Positions 20,185-27,974 of a stretch of DNA of 64,000 nucleotides are shown piece after piece (position 1 is the stretch's first letter; each line of letters opens with the position of its first letter). Source of the stretch: Lentimicrobium sp. L6 (GTDB lineage Bacteria; Bacteroidota; Bacteroidia; Bacteroidales; UBA12170); contig NZ_JABKCA010000001.1 in NCBI RefSeq assembly GCF_013166655.1, positions 98,822 through 162,821 of the forward strand, written 5' to 3'. The position numbers were made by a program, and so were the translations under genes. The notes beneath the pieces were generated by a model that was not told the DNA's origin, did not search any database, and worked only from the letters and a program-made list of their open reading frames with translations.

Positions 20185-20246
20185 TAACAAATAGCAATAC
20201 CAATAAAATCTATGTGGAGATAAAGGAGTTGGTATGATTATTAAAG

Positions 20247-20254
20247 TATTTTTG
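20247..20254 (+). promoter_or_regulatory. Candidate internal -7 box before ccoH
   Basis: TATTTTTG matches TAnnTTTG and ends 16 bp before the ccoH ATG, within the 86-bp ccoG-ccoH gap. It may allow separate expression of ccoH-safE. Confidence 0.4.
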
Positions 20255-20270
20255 CAGAAAACTATTTTAC

Positions 20271-20717
20271 ATGAAAATTAAATGGAATTGGGGTACTGGA
20301 ATTTTCCTTGCGATTTTAGCTATGATGGCTTTTGTATTTTTATTGGTGTTTAAATCATTTGATTATAAGATTAATAAGGTTTCAGAAGATTATTATGAAC
20401 GTGGATTGAATCATACTGAGCAAATGCAAAGAGTTGAAAATACAAGATTATACGCTCAAGGTTTCAGTGTGATATATTCAAATGATTGTTTGGTGAAGTT
20501 CCCAGAGTATTTTATTGGAAAAAAGCTAGAAGGTCAGATTCTATTCTTTCGTCCTTCCGATTTTGATTACGACAGAAGTTTTGAAATTAATTTAGATGAA
20601 AATGGAACCCAAACATTCCAACTCGATTATTTTCTTAAAGGAAGGTATATTGTTAAAGTCACTTTCGAACATGAATCTGTTCCATATTATCTGGAGGAAG
20701 AAATCATTTTTAATTAG
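20271..20717 (+). CDS. ccoH: FixH/CcoH-family protein
   Basis: 148 residues with one N-terminal membrane helix (GIFLAILAMMAFVFLLVFKS) and the FixH hallmark DYKINKVSEDYYERGLNH directly after it, then a periplasmic beta domain. CcoH is needed for stable assembly of cbb3 oxidase. It ends five bases before the safE-type gene. Confidence 0.9.
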   Translation: MKIKWNWGTGIFLAILAMMAFVFLLVFKSFDYKINKVSEDYYERGLNHTEQMQRVENTRLYAQGFSVIYSNDCLVKFPEYFIGKKLEGQILFFRPSDFDYDRSFEINLDENGTQTFQLDYFLKGRYIVKVTFEHESVPYYLEEEIIFN

Positions 20718-20722
20718 GCATT

Positions 20723-21508
20723 ATGTTTATTACCACTGCATTAATTCTTGGACTTTTAGGATCTTTTCACTGTGTGGGAATGTGTGGTCCAATTGCTGTC
20801 GCATTGCCCATCAATAATCAAACGTGGTGGAGTAGGTTGGCGGGAACGTTCTTGTATAATATTGGCAGAGCTATCACCTATGCGGCAATGGGAGCTGTAT
20901 TTGGTGTGCTTGGCGAAGGCATCCGGCTTGGTGGATTTCAGAGCTGGATTTCAATTGTAATGGGAGTTATTATGATAATTAGTGTCTTATTTCCTGTGTT
21001 ATTTCGAAATACTAGAATATTAGACAAATATATTTATGGATATGTAAATAAGCTTAAGGCTTATCTTGGACCGTTATTACGTAATAGTTCTTTGGGTTCT
21101 TTATTTGTGATTGGTCTACTCAATGGATTGTTACCTTGTGGTTTAGTTTATGTGGCATTGGCTGGTGCTATTGCCACTGGAGGAGTCGCATCTGGGGCTT
21201 TGTTTATGTTTGTTTTTGGCTTAGGAACTTTGCCTTTATTGGCTATTGTTACTTTAGCAGGAAATATCATTTCAGGACCTTTCAAGTCTAAGATTAACAA
21301 GATTATTCCTTTGGTCATAATTATTATAGGAGTTTTGTTTATTTTGAGAGGGTTGAGTTTAGGTATTCCATATATTAGTCCGCCAGCTAAAAATTTACAT
21401 ATTCAACAAGAAATTGATACTTCTGGAAATAGGGGGTGTTGTGGAAATGGAAAACAAATGAAATCTTCCGCTTTTCAGCTACTCTCTGGTGGAAAATTGA
21501 TTTTCTAA
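20723..21508 (+). CDS. Sulfite exporter TauE/SafE-family membrane protein (COG2836)
   Basis: 261 residues with about six membrane helices. The family motif LGSFHCVGMCGPIAVALP lies in the first helix and a second NGLLPCGLVYVALAGA motif near residue 135. These Cys/Met/His residues fit copper transport, and the family commonly sits beside ccoG-ccoH in Bacteroidota. A C-terminal CC pair (GNRGCCGNGK) could also bind metal. It probably supplies copper for cbb3 assembly rather than exporting sulfite. Last clear member of the cluster, 15 bp before an SDR gene. Confidence 0.87.
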   Translation: MFITTALILGLLGSFHCVGMCGPIAVALPINNQTWWSRLAGTFLYNIGRAITYAAMGAVFGVLGEGIRLGGFQSWISIVMGVIMIISVLFPVLFRNTRILDKYIYGYVNKLKAYLGPLLRNSSLGSLFVIGLLNGLLPCGLVYVALAGAIATGGVASGALFMFVFGLGTLPLLAIVTLAGNIISGPFKSKINKIIPLVIIIIGVLFILRGLSLGIPYISPPAKNLHIQQEIDTSGNRGCCGNGKQMKSSAFQLLSGGKLIF

Positions 21509-21523
21509 TTATACTTCACAGTT

Positions 21524-22333
21524 ATGAAAGATAAGGTTGTCATTATTACAGGAGCTTCTTCAGGGATAGGAAAGGCATTGGTATATGAGTATGCCAAGCG
21601 AGGGGCTAAAATTGTTATGGCTGCACGGAACATTTCTAAACTTGAAGAAATTCGTGGAGGTTTATTAAAACAGGGTACAGATTGTTTAGCTGTAAATACA
21701 GATGTTTCATTAGAAAAAGATTGTGAGAACCTCATTAATTTAACAGTAGAGAAATTTGGTAGAATTGATATTCTGATTAATAATGCAGGGATAAGTATGA
21801 GGGCGCTGTTCAAGGATCTGGAACTGGATGTTTTAAAACAATTGATGGATGTGAATTTTTGGGGAACTGTTTATTGCAGCAAATATGCTTTACCTTATTT
21901 GATAGAGCGAAAGGGGTCTTTAGTTGGAGTGATTAGTATTGCTGGATATGTCGGCTTGCCTGGGAGAACAGGTTATAGTGCATCTAAATTTGCAGTAAGA
22001 GGGTTTTTAGATACTTTGAGAGTAGAAAACCTAAAAACAGGACTACATGTATTAGTGGCCGCGCCAGGTTTTACTCAGAGCAATATTCGAAATGTAGCAT
22101 TGACTAAAGATGGAAGTGTTCAAGGTGATAGCCCTAGAAATGAAGGTAAAATGATGACATCTGAACAAGTGGCATGTAAGATTGTTAAAGCTATTGATAA
22201 AAAAAAGGCGGCAATCGTCCTTACTTTTTTAGAGGGGAAATTCACTGTTTTTCTTAATAAAACCTTTCCTCGTATTCTTGAGAAGCTTACCTATAAACAT
22301 ATGGCTAAAGAGGCTGATTCTCCTATCAAATAG
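21524..22333 (+). CDS. Short-chain dehydrogenase/reductase (SDR)
   Basis: 269 residues, classical SDR. Cofactor motif VVIITGASSGIGKALVYEYA at residues 5-24, NNAGISMRAL strand, and the catalytic Ser followed by YSASKFAVRGF (Tyr-x3-Lys, about residue 150). It is related to the DHRS7-type group that acts on lipids or steroids, but the substrate is unknown. It lies 15 bp after the SafE gene and may be co-transcribed, though a functional link to cbb3 assembly is not evident. Confidence 0.92.
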   Translation: MKDKVVIITGASSGIGKALVYEYAKRGAKIVMAARNISKLEEIRGGLLKQGTDCLAVNTDVSLEKDCENLINLTVEKFGRIDILINNAGISMRALFKDLELDVLKQLMDVNFWGTVYCSKYALPYLIERKGSLVGVISIAGYVGLPGRTGYSASKFAVRGFLDTLRVENLKTGLHVLVAAPGFTQSNIRNVALTKDGSVQGDSPRNEGKMMTSEQVACKIVKAIDKKKAAIVLTFLEGKFTVFLNKTFPRILEKLTYKHMAKEADSPIK

Positions 22334-22373
22334 TGCTTGGTTTTATCTTATTTTTAATTCTCCAAAGTTTTTA

Positions 22374-22405
22374 TTTTGTACGGTATCATAATTATTTTAT
22401 ATTTG
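22374..22405 (+). promoter_or_regulatory. Promoter of the acidic hypothetical gene, with leader hairpin
   Basis: TTTTG (22374-22378), 19 bp spacer, TATATTTG (22398-22405): a full Bacteroidota housekeeping promoter. The leader then holds a perfect 8-bp inverted repeat (22431-22438 / 22445-22452, TAAAAGGA / TCCTTTTA) 16 bases before the ATG at 22469. Confidence 0.65.
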
Positions 22406-22468
22406 TTTCATTAAGAAATCGAAAAAATAATAAAAGGACATTATTCCTTTTACAATAATAAAAACATA

Positions 22469-22921
22469 ATGAGCAATTTAACATTGGAGATTAAGCCAAA
22501 ACAAGGGTTAGGGGAATTAAAATTTGGTGAAATTCCAGAGAATGTAGCCAAGCTGGTTGGAAAACCTGTAGATGCAGAGGAGATTACTTCTGATGATGAT
22601 TTAAAGACCACCATTTTAACTTATGAAAATGGAATTACAGTTTTTTTAGAGGGATTAGTAGAGCCAGTAGTTTCTAATTTTGATTTGGACAATAAAAATG
22701 CCACTCTTTTTGGGGTAAGAATTTTTGAGCAAAAAGAAGAGGATATTATTAAATTGATGAAGGAGCATGGTTATGAGGAAATTGAAAAAGAAGAAGAGGA
22801 GTGGGGTGAAACAAGAATTACTTTTGATGACGCTTTATTAGATTGCTATTTTGAAAATGGTGATTTGGTAGCTGTTAGTTGGGGAGTTATTATAAATGAT
22901 GATGGGAGTTTAGCTGAATAA
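22469..22921 (+). CDS. Acidic hypothetical protein
   Basis: 150 residues, strongly acidic, no signal peptide or membrane helix, so cytoplasmic. The sequence GLGELKFGEIPENVAKLVGK followed by alternating beta strands and a charged helix (HGYEEIEKEEEEWGETRI) gives no family I can name with confidence; an immunity- or SMI1-like fold is only a guess. It has its own strong promoter and a hairpin in the leader, and converges on the sensor kinase with five bases between the stop codons. Confidence 0.8.
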   Translation: MSNLTLEIKPKQGLGELKFGEIPENVAKLVGKPVDAEEITSDDDLKTTILTYENGITVFLEGLVEPVVSNFDLDNKNATLFGVRIFEQKEEDIIKLMKEHGYEEIEKEEEEWGETRITFDDALLDCYFENGDLVAVSWGVIINDDGSLAE

Positions 22922-22926
22922 GTAGG

Positions 22927-23970
22927 CTAGGCTTTCTCCAAGGTAAACCCAAAAGTCGTTCCGATGCCAATAGTGCTTCTGGTATAGATACTTTGTTTGT
23001 GTGCTTCTACTATATGTTTTACTATGGCTAAACCTAGGCCGGTACCTCCTAATTCACGACTTCTAGCTTTGTCTGTTCTATAGAATCGCTCATATATGCG
23101 AGGTAAATCTTCCTTGTTTATTCCTGGTCCGTTATCTGTAATTTCTACCAACAAGTTCTCGTCCATATCAAAGAAACTGATTTTAACTTTCCCAGTGTTT
23201 GCATAGCCATATTTAATAGCGTTTCCTAAAAGATTACTTATTAACCTCGCTACTTTTTCTTTATCAGCATTCACATAAATAGGCCGGTCGTAATTTTTTC
23301 CATAATACATTAGGATGTTTTTCTTATCTACTTTCATTTCGAAAGATTCTAAAAGTTCGTCACATAATGCTTTAATGTTGAAACGACTGATATTGAGCTT
23401 TAACTCACCAGACTCTAATTGACTAATGGTCTCCAACTCTTTTACAATTCCAATTAATCGGTTAATGTTTTTTTCAGACCTTTCTAGGTATTTAGTATTT
23501 ATATTATCATCCTCTAATCCACCATCAATTAGTGTAGAAATATATCCTAAAATAGTGAATAAAGGAGTTTTTAATTCGTGAGAAATATTGCCGATATATT
23601 CTTTTCTATATTGCTCTAATTGTTTGAGTTGAGAGATTTCTTTTTCATAATCATCGCTCCATTCCAATACCTCTTGATGAACCGATTTTATATTGGCGAT
23701 TTTTGTTTGATTGGGTTTGCCTTTGTGATTGCTTTTTACTTTATGATCGTGAATGAGTTTGTAAATCACCTTAATATGGTCATAAATATATCGCTCAATA
23801 TAGTTTTGTATAATCCAAAAAGTTACCAAGACAAAAATGAATAAAATACCCAGTAATAGAAATAGGTTGGTGCTGGTAATAAGGTAGATATAAATTAAAA
23901 TCGCACTAACAATAAAGCCAAGAATTAGACTGATTTGTAACGCAATACTGGAAGACTCTTTTAATTTCAT
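22927..23970 (-). CDS. PhoR-like membrane sensor histidine kinase
   Basis: About 347 residues from the ATG at 23970 (MKLKESSSIALQ); the TTG at 24015 lies inside the regulator gene and is less likely. Two membrane helices (residues about 10-55) are separated by a very short loop, then a coiled linker, HisKA with ISHELKTPLFTILGY, and HATPase with NLLGNAIKYG, DNGPGINKED and GGTGLGLAIVKHIV. It begins 11 bases after the stop of the response regulator with which it pairs. With almost no periplasmic domain it probably senses through the membrane or a partner, as in PhoR-type kinases. Confidence 0.93.
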   Translation of the reverse strand: MKLKESSSIALQISLILGFIVSAILIYIYLITSTNLFLLLGILFIFVLVTFWIIQNYIERYIYDHIKVIYKLIHDHKVKSNHKGKPNQTKIANIKSVHQEVLEWSDDYEKEISQLKQLEQYRKEYIGNISHELKTPLFTILGYISTLIDGGLEDDNINTKYLERSEKNINRLIGIVKELETISQLESGELKLNISRFNIKALCDELLESFEMKVDKKNILMYYGKNYDRPIYVNADKEKVARLISNLLGNAIKYGYANTGKVKISFFDMDENLLVEITDNGPGINKEDLPRIYERFYRTDKARSRELGGTGLGLAIVKHIVEAHKQSIYTRSTIGIGTTFGFTLEKA

Positions 23971-23980
23971 TAATTCGGAT

Positions 23981-24691
23981 TTATTTTGAAGTGTCAATAA
24001 ACTTATATCCAACACCTTTCATAGTTTGAATATATTCAGGGCCTATTTTCTCTCTAATTTTTCTAATATGAACGTCAATAGTTCTGTCTCCGACGATAAC
24101 ATCATTACCCCAAACTTTTGAGAATATTTCTTCACGAGTAAAAACTTTATCAATCTTAGAGGCAAATAGCATCAAAAGTTCAAATTCTTTTTTCGGTAAT
24201 AAGATATCAATACCATCTTTAATAACTAAATATCTTTCTTTATCAATTGAGAAAGAATCATGGATTTGCATGATATGACCAGAGGGATCTGAATTGGTTT
24301 CATTATTTTGACTAGAACGACGAAGTAATGATTTTACTTTACTTACTAATACCTTAGGTTTAATGGGTTTAGAAATATAATCGTCAGCTCCAACATCATA
24401 GCCAGCTATTTGAGAATAATCTTCAGAGCGTGCAGTGAGGAATATGATGATTGGGTTTCCAAGTTCTGGGAGTTGCCTTAATTGATCACATGCTTCAATG
24501 CCATCCATTTTAGGCATCATGACATCTAAGATAATGAGGTCTGGTTTTACTTTTAATGCCTTTTTTATACCTTCCTCACCATTGCTTGCTGTATGCACAT
24601 TGTATCCGCTTTTCTTTAAATTATAGCTTAAAAATTCAAGGATATCATCCTCATCGTCAACTAATAATATGGTTTGCATTGTTAGGTTCAT
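23981..24691 (-). CDS. OmpR/PhoB-family response regulator
   Basis: 236 residues. Receiver domain with acidic pocket LLVDDEDD, phospho-acceptor Asp in LIILDVMMPKMDG, and Lys in YISKPIKP; then a winged-helix output domain with RTIDVHIRKIREKIG and GVGYKF. The ATG at 24691 or the one four codons later could be used. It heads a two-gene operon with the kinase and has a full promoter upstream. No pst or phosphatase genes are nearby, so the stimulus is open. Confidence 0.94.
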   Translation of the reverse strand: MNLTMQTILLVDDEDDILEFLSYNLKKSGYNVHTASNGEEGIKKALKVKPDLIILDVMMPKMDGIEACDQLRQLPELGNPIIIFLTARSEDYSQIAGYDVGADDYISKPIKPKVLVSKVKSLLRRSSQNNETNSDPSGHIMQIHDSFSIDKERYLVIKDGIDILLPKKEFELLMLFASKIDKVFTREEIFSKVWGNDVIVGDRTIDVHIRKIREKIGPEYIQTMKGVGYKFIDTSK

Positions 24692-24710
24692 CTATGTTTG
24701 TTTTTTTAGG

Positions 24711-24740
24711 CAAATTTAAGCTAATGTTATTATTGATCAA
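24711..24740 (-). promoter_or_regulatory. Promoter of the response regulator-kinase operon
   Basis: On the minus strand TTG (24740-24738), 19 bp, TAAATTTG (24718-24711): both elements at the consensus spacing, 19 bp before the ATG. Confidence 0.65.
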
Positions 24741-24749
24741 TTTTCACAT

Positions 24750-24798
24750 ATTAACTAATTGTTAATTGATTCGTTGATAATTTTGTAAATTTACAAAA
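24750..24798. promoter_or_regulatory. Palindromic operator candidates between two divergent signalling operons
   Basis: A perfect 18-bp palindrome TTTTGTAAATTTACAAAA (24781-24798) and an inverted repeat ATTAAC-N5-GTTAAT (24750-24766) lie between the divergent promoters at 24711 and 24820. Symmetric sites fit a dimeric regulator such as the PhoB-like protein encoded next door. Which protein binds is not known. Confidence 0.45.
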
Positions 24799-24819
24799 AA
24801 ATGAATGTATCTTTAGTTG

Positions 24820-24827
24820 TAAATTTG
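24820..24827 (+). promoter_or_regulatory. -7 box of the hybrid kinase operon
   Basis: TAAATTTG matches TAnnTTTG, 43 bp before the ATG at 24871; the 18-bp palindrome lies just upstream, where a -33 region would be. Confidence 0.5.
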
Positions 24828-24870
24828 AATTTTAAGTTTACGTATATTAACCTATTAATAAATTGCCGTT

Positions 24871-26832
24871 ATGGGTGAGTTTGAAGTGTTGATTGTTGAG
24901 GATGAGGTGATTAATGCTAAAGTTCTTCAAGAGTTTTTAGAGAGCAAAGGTTATAAAATACTTGATGTCGTAACTTCAGGCGAAGCTGCCATAGATTATG
25001 TTGGTATAAAAAAACCAGATTTAATTCTGATGGATATTGAACTTGATGGGAAAATATCTGGTATAGAGGCAGTAGAACATATTAATAAGAACGACAAAAT
25101 ACCTATTCTTTATATCACAAGCCAAACTGATAAGCAAGTTGTGAAACGGGCAAAAGAAACGGAGCCTGTTGGATATATTATCAAACCATTTTCACCTTTA
25201 CAATTAGAGATTACATTGGAAATGGCACGCAAGAAAGTTTTAGTAGATCAGGAACTTCTAAACTATCAATTGTATTTAGAGCATTTGGTTGTAGATCGCA
25301 CCAAAGAGTTGATTAATGAAGTTGAGCTAACCAAATCGGCTCGGCAGCAAGCCATAGAGAATGAGATTAAACTTAAAGCTATAACGACTGCTGCCAATGA
25401 TGCCATTGTGTTATTTGATGAATATGGTCAAGTTAAATTCTGGAATAAGGCAGCTGAAAAAATGTTTCTTTACGATGAAGAGGATATTTTAGATAATAAT
25501 ATTCGCGTTCTGTTTTCCTCTGATAATGAGAATGATGACTTTGCTCGAGGTTTAGAAACCATACAGCATGCCATTGATAATCATCTACTTGGGGAAAATA
25601 TTGAGTTTGTAGCTACTAAAGCGGATGGTAGCGAAATCCCTGTAGAAATGTCTTTGGCAGCCGTTGATATTGACGATGAGCATTTGGTTTTAAGTATAAT
25701 GAGAGATATCAGTCAACGCAAACATGACTTAGAAGAAATAAAAAGATTTAAATTAATTTCGGATTTGGCAAATTATGGTTTGGCCATTACCAATGACATA
25801 GGTGAGTTTGTATATGTAAACAAATACTTTGCTGAATTAATAGAATATGAGCAAGAAGAAATGTTAGGAAGAAGCTTTTTTACAGTAACACCTAGGGTTT
25901 CTAAATCTGAAATCGCAGATTTTGTGGAGAAATCTTCAAATATCCATGGTGGTGAGGGTCTCGAACTTATAGTGGTGAGTAAAAGTGAGAAAGAGATTCC
26001 TGTCATGTTTAATAGTGTTATTATTCGTGATAAATATGGAGCTCCAAAGTTTTACGCCGTTTCAGCAACCGATATTCGTGAGCGAAAAGAATATGAAGAG
26101 AATATACTAAAAGCTAAGAGATTGGCCGAGGAGTCTGATAGGATGAAAACAGCGTTTCTTTCAACCATATCTCATGAACTAAGAACTCCCTTAAATGCCA
26201 TTATAGGGTTTGCGGAGTTAATTAGAGTGACAGAAGTAGATATGGATGACGTTAAGGATTTTAACGATGAAATATATAAAGGAGGCAATCATCTACTTTC
26301 TATTGTAGAAGATATTCTAGATATTAGTATGCTGGAAAGCAAGGATCTTAAGATATATCCAGTAGAATTTTCTCTCAATAATCTGATGAAAATAGTCCAT
26401 CAAAAATTTTACTCCAATCAGAGATATGATAATCATAATATTAATTTGGTTTGGAAAGGGAATAGAAAAGATGGAGAAGAAGTCTTCTTCACAGATAACA
26501 GTAAGCTGGAGCAGATTTTGACCAAGCTTATTGACAATGCATTTAAGTTCTCCACCAAAGGAACCATAGAGTTTGGCTATAAATACAACGAAAAAGAGAA
26601 TTTATATGACTTTTATGTTAAAGATGAAGGAAAAGGTATACAAGGAACCAAATTAACTGATATATTTGAAAGTTTTAAGCAAGCTGAGGAAGGAAATAAC
26701 CGTGCGCACGATGGTTTGGGTCTTGGTTTGTCAATAGTTAACCAATTATTAGAATTAATGAAGGGGGAGATTTATGTTGACTCTGAGCTTGGAAAAGGCT
26801 CAATCTTTACTTTCAACATCAATCAAGCTTAA
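24871..26832 (+). CDS. Cytoplasmic hybrid histidine kinase: REC-PAS-PAS-HisKA-HATPase
   Basis: 653 residues with the receiver domain at the N-terminus (VLIVEDEVINAKVLQEFLE, phospho-Asp in LILMDIELDGK, Lys in YIIKPFSP; residues 1-125). A coiled linker leads to two PAS domains (about 165-285 and 290-410), then HisKA with TISHELRTPLNAIIGFAELI and a HATPase with KLIDNAFKFS and GLGLGLSIVNQLLELM. There is no membrane segment. The N-terminal receiver suggests it acts inside a phosphorelay. A single-domain regulator follows after 18 bp. Confidence 0.92.
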   Translation: MGEFEVLIVEDEVINAKVLQEFLESKGYKILDVVTSGEAAIDYVGIKKPDLILMDIELDGKISGIEAVEHINKNDKIPILYITSQTDKQVVKRAKETEPVGYIIKPFSPLQLEITLEMARKKVLVDQELLNYQLYLEHLVVDRTKELINEVELTKSARQQAIENEIKLKAITTAANDAIVLFDEYGQVKFWNKAAEKMFLYDEEDILDNNIRVLFSSDNENDDFARGLETIQHAIDNHLLGENIEFVATKADGSEIPVEMSLAAVDIDDEHLVLSIMRDISQRKHDLEEIKRFKLISDLANYGLAITNDIGEFVYVNKYFAELIEYEQEEMLGRSFFTVTPRVSKSEIADFVEKSSNIHGGEGLELIVVSKSEKEIPVMFNSVIIRDKYGAPKFYAVSATDIRERKEYEENILKAKRLAEESDRMKTAFLSTISHELRTPLNAIIGFAELIRVTEVDMDDVKDFNDEIYKGGNHLLSIVEDILDISMLESKDLKIYPVEFSLNNLMKIVHQKFYSNQRYDNHNINLVWKGNRKDGEEVFFTDNSKLEQILTKLIDNAFKFSTKGTIEFGYKYNEKENLYDFYVKDEGKGIQGTKLTDIFESFKQAEEGNNRAHDGLGLGLSIVNQLLELMKGEIYVDSELGKGSIFTFNINQA

Positions 26833-26850
26833 ACACTTAATTATTGCAAA

Positions 26851-27252
26851 ATGAATGAATCTTATAATGTGAATGAATACCAGTGGGAAGGTAAAACTGT
26901 TTTAATTGCTGAAGATATAACCAGTAACTATAACTTTTTGCGACTATTATTAAAGCGTTCAAAAATTGAAATCATTTGGGTTGAAAATGGACAGGATGCT
27001 TTAACTGAAGTCCAAAATAATGATAACATAGATTTGTTGTTATTAGATATTAACTTGCCTATTATGAATGGTTATGAAGCAGCCGAAGCCATCAAGAAAA
27101 TTAGACCAGAGCTTCCAATTATTGCCCAAACAGCTTATGCTTTAGAGGGTGATAGGGAAAAAGCGCTATTAGCTGGTTGCGATGACTATATACCCAAACC
27201 TATTGTTATCTCCACTCTGCTAAGAAAGATGAATGGCTATTTGAATCAATAA
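26851..27252 (+). CDS. Single-domain response regulator
   Basis: 133 residues, receiver domain only. Acidic residues in VLIAEDITSNYNFL, phospho-Asp in LLLLDINLPIMNGYE, and Lys in YIPKPIVIS. The sequence resembles the C-terminal receiver domains of hybrid kinases (AEDI-SNY, MNGYEA), so it is probably the detached partner of the hybrid kinase 18 bp upstream. There is no output domain. Confidence 0.92.
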   Translation: MNESYNVNEYQWEGKTVLIAEDITSNYNFLRLLLKRSKIEIIWVENGQDALTEVQNNDNIDLLLLDINLPIMNGYEAAEAIKKIRPELPIIAQTAYALEGDREKALLAGCDDYIPKPIVISTLLRKMNGYLNQ

Positions 27253-27335
27253 GATGGCTGTATTAGTTTTTTAAAGTTTCAATTTAGCCTTATTCGTTTG
27301 GCACTTAATTGTAATGACCTGAATAATATGATCCT

Positions 27336-27968
27336 ATGATAAAAAAAATACTTTTTTCATTACTTGTTTTATCAACTTTTGTTTTCTTTTCACAGCAAGT
27401 CAAAGCTCAGGAATTTGGAGGCGGATTATTGGGCGGCCTTGTGGGAAGTCAAGTAGCAGGAGATCCAAGCTCTGGTTATCACAAACTTGGAATTTATGGC
27501 GGATTATTTGTAAATAGACAGTTTACCCTAAAGTCTGGAGCTCAACTAGAAATGTATTATATTCAAAAGGGAGCTCGAGAAAATCCTACTGATGAAAATG
27601 GTAATTTTCAATACCTAATGCGAGTGAGTTATTTGGAAATCCCTGTTTTATATAATTTTACTTTGAATAAAACATTGATTTTAACTGGAGGAATTGCTTA
27701 TAGCTATTTGATAGGAACACCATATGAGGAGGCTAATTTTAGTACTAGCGTGCCTGATACTGAGTTTTATCAGCATAGTGCAACTTTTATATTGGGAATT
27801 GAATATAAAATTAATAATCAGTTATCAGCTTCCTTCAGAACCAATAATAGTATTACACCAATACGTCCTCATGCTTCTGGTGCTACTCGTTTTGCAAATC
27901 AAGGACAATATTCTGATGCACTTACAATTGGTTTGACTTATAATTTTTTCAATCAGAAATTAAACTAA
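27336..27968 (+). CDS. PorT-like outer-membrane beta-barrel protein
   Basis: 210 residues: signal peptide (1-24, ending VKAQE), glycine-rich N-terminus, then an OMP_b-brl_2-type barrel (GIYGGLFVNRQFTLKSG, YYIQKGARENP, RVSYLEIPVLYNFTLN). These small barrels occur widely in Bacteroidota and have no known substrate. It ends six bases before the CotH/lamin-tail gene, so the two are probably co-transcribed and both belong to the outer surface. Confidence 0.85.
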   Translation: MIKKILFSLLVLSTFVFFSQQVKAQEFGGGLLGGLVGSQVAGDPSSGYHKLGIYGGLFVNRQFTLKSGAQLEMYYIQKGARENPTDENGNFQYLMRVSYLEIPVLYNFTLNKTLILTGGIAYSYLIGTPYEEANFSTSVPDTEFYQHSATFILGIEYKINNQLSASFRTNNSITPIRPHASGATRFANQGQYSDALTIGLTYNFFNQKLN

Positions 27969-27974
27969 CTCCTT

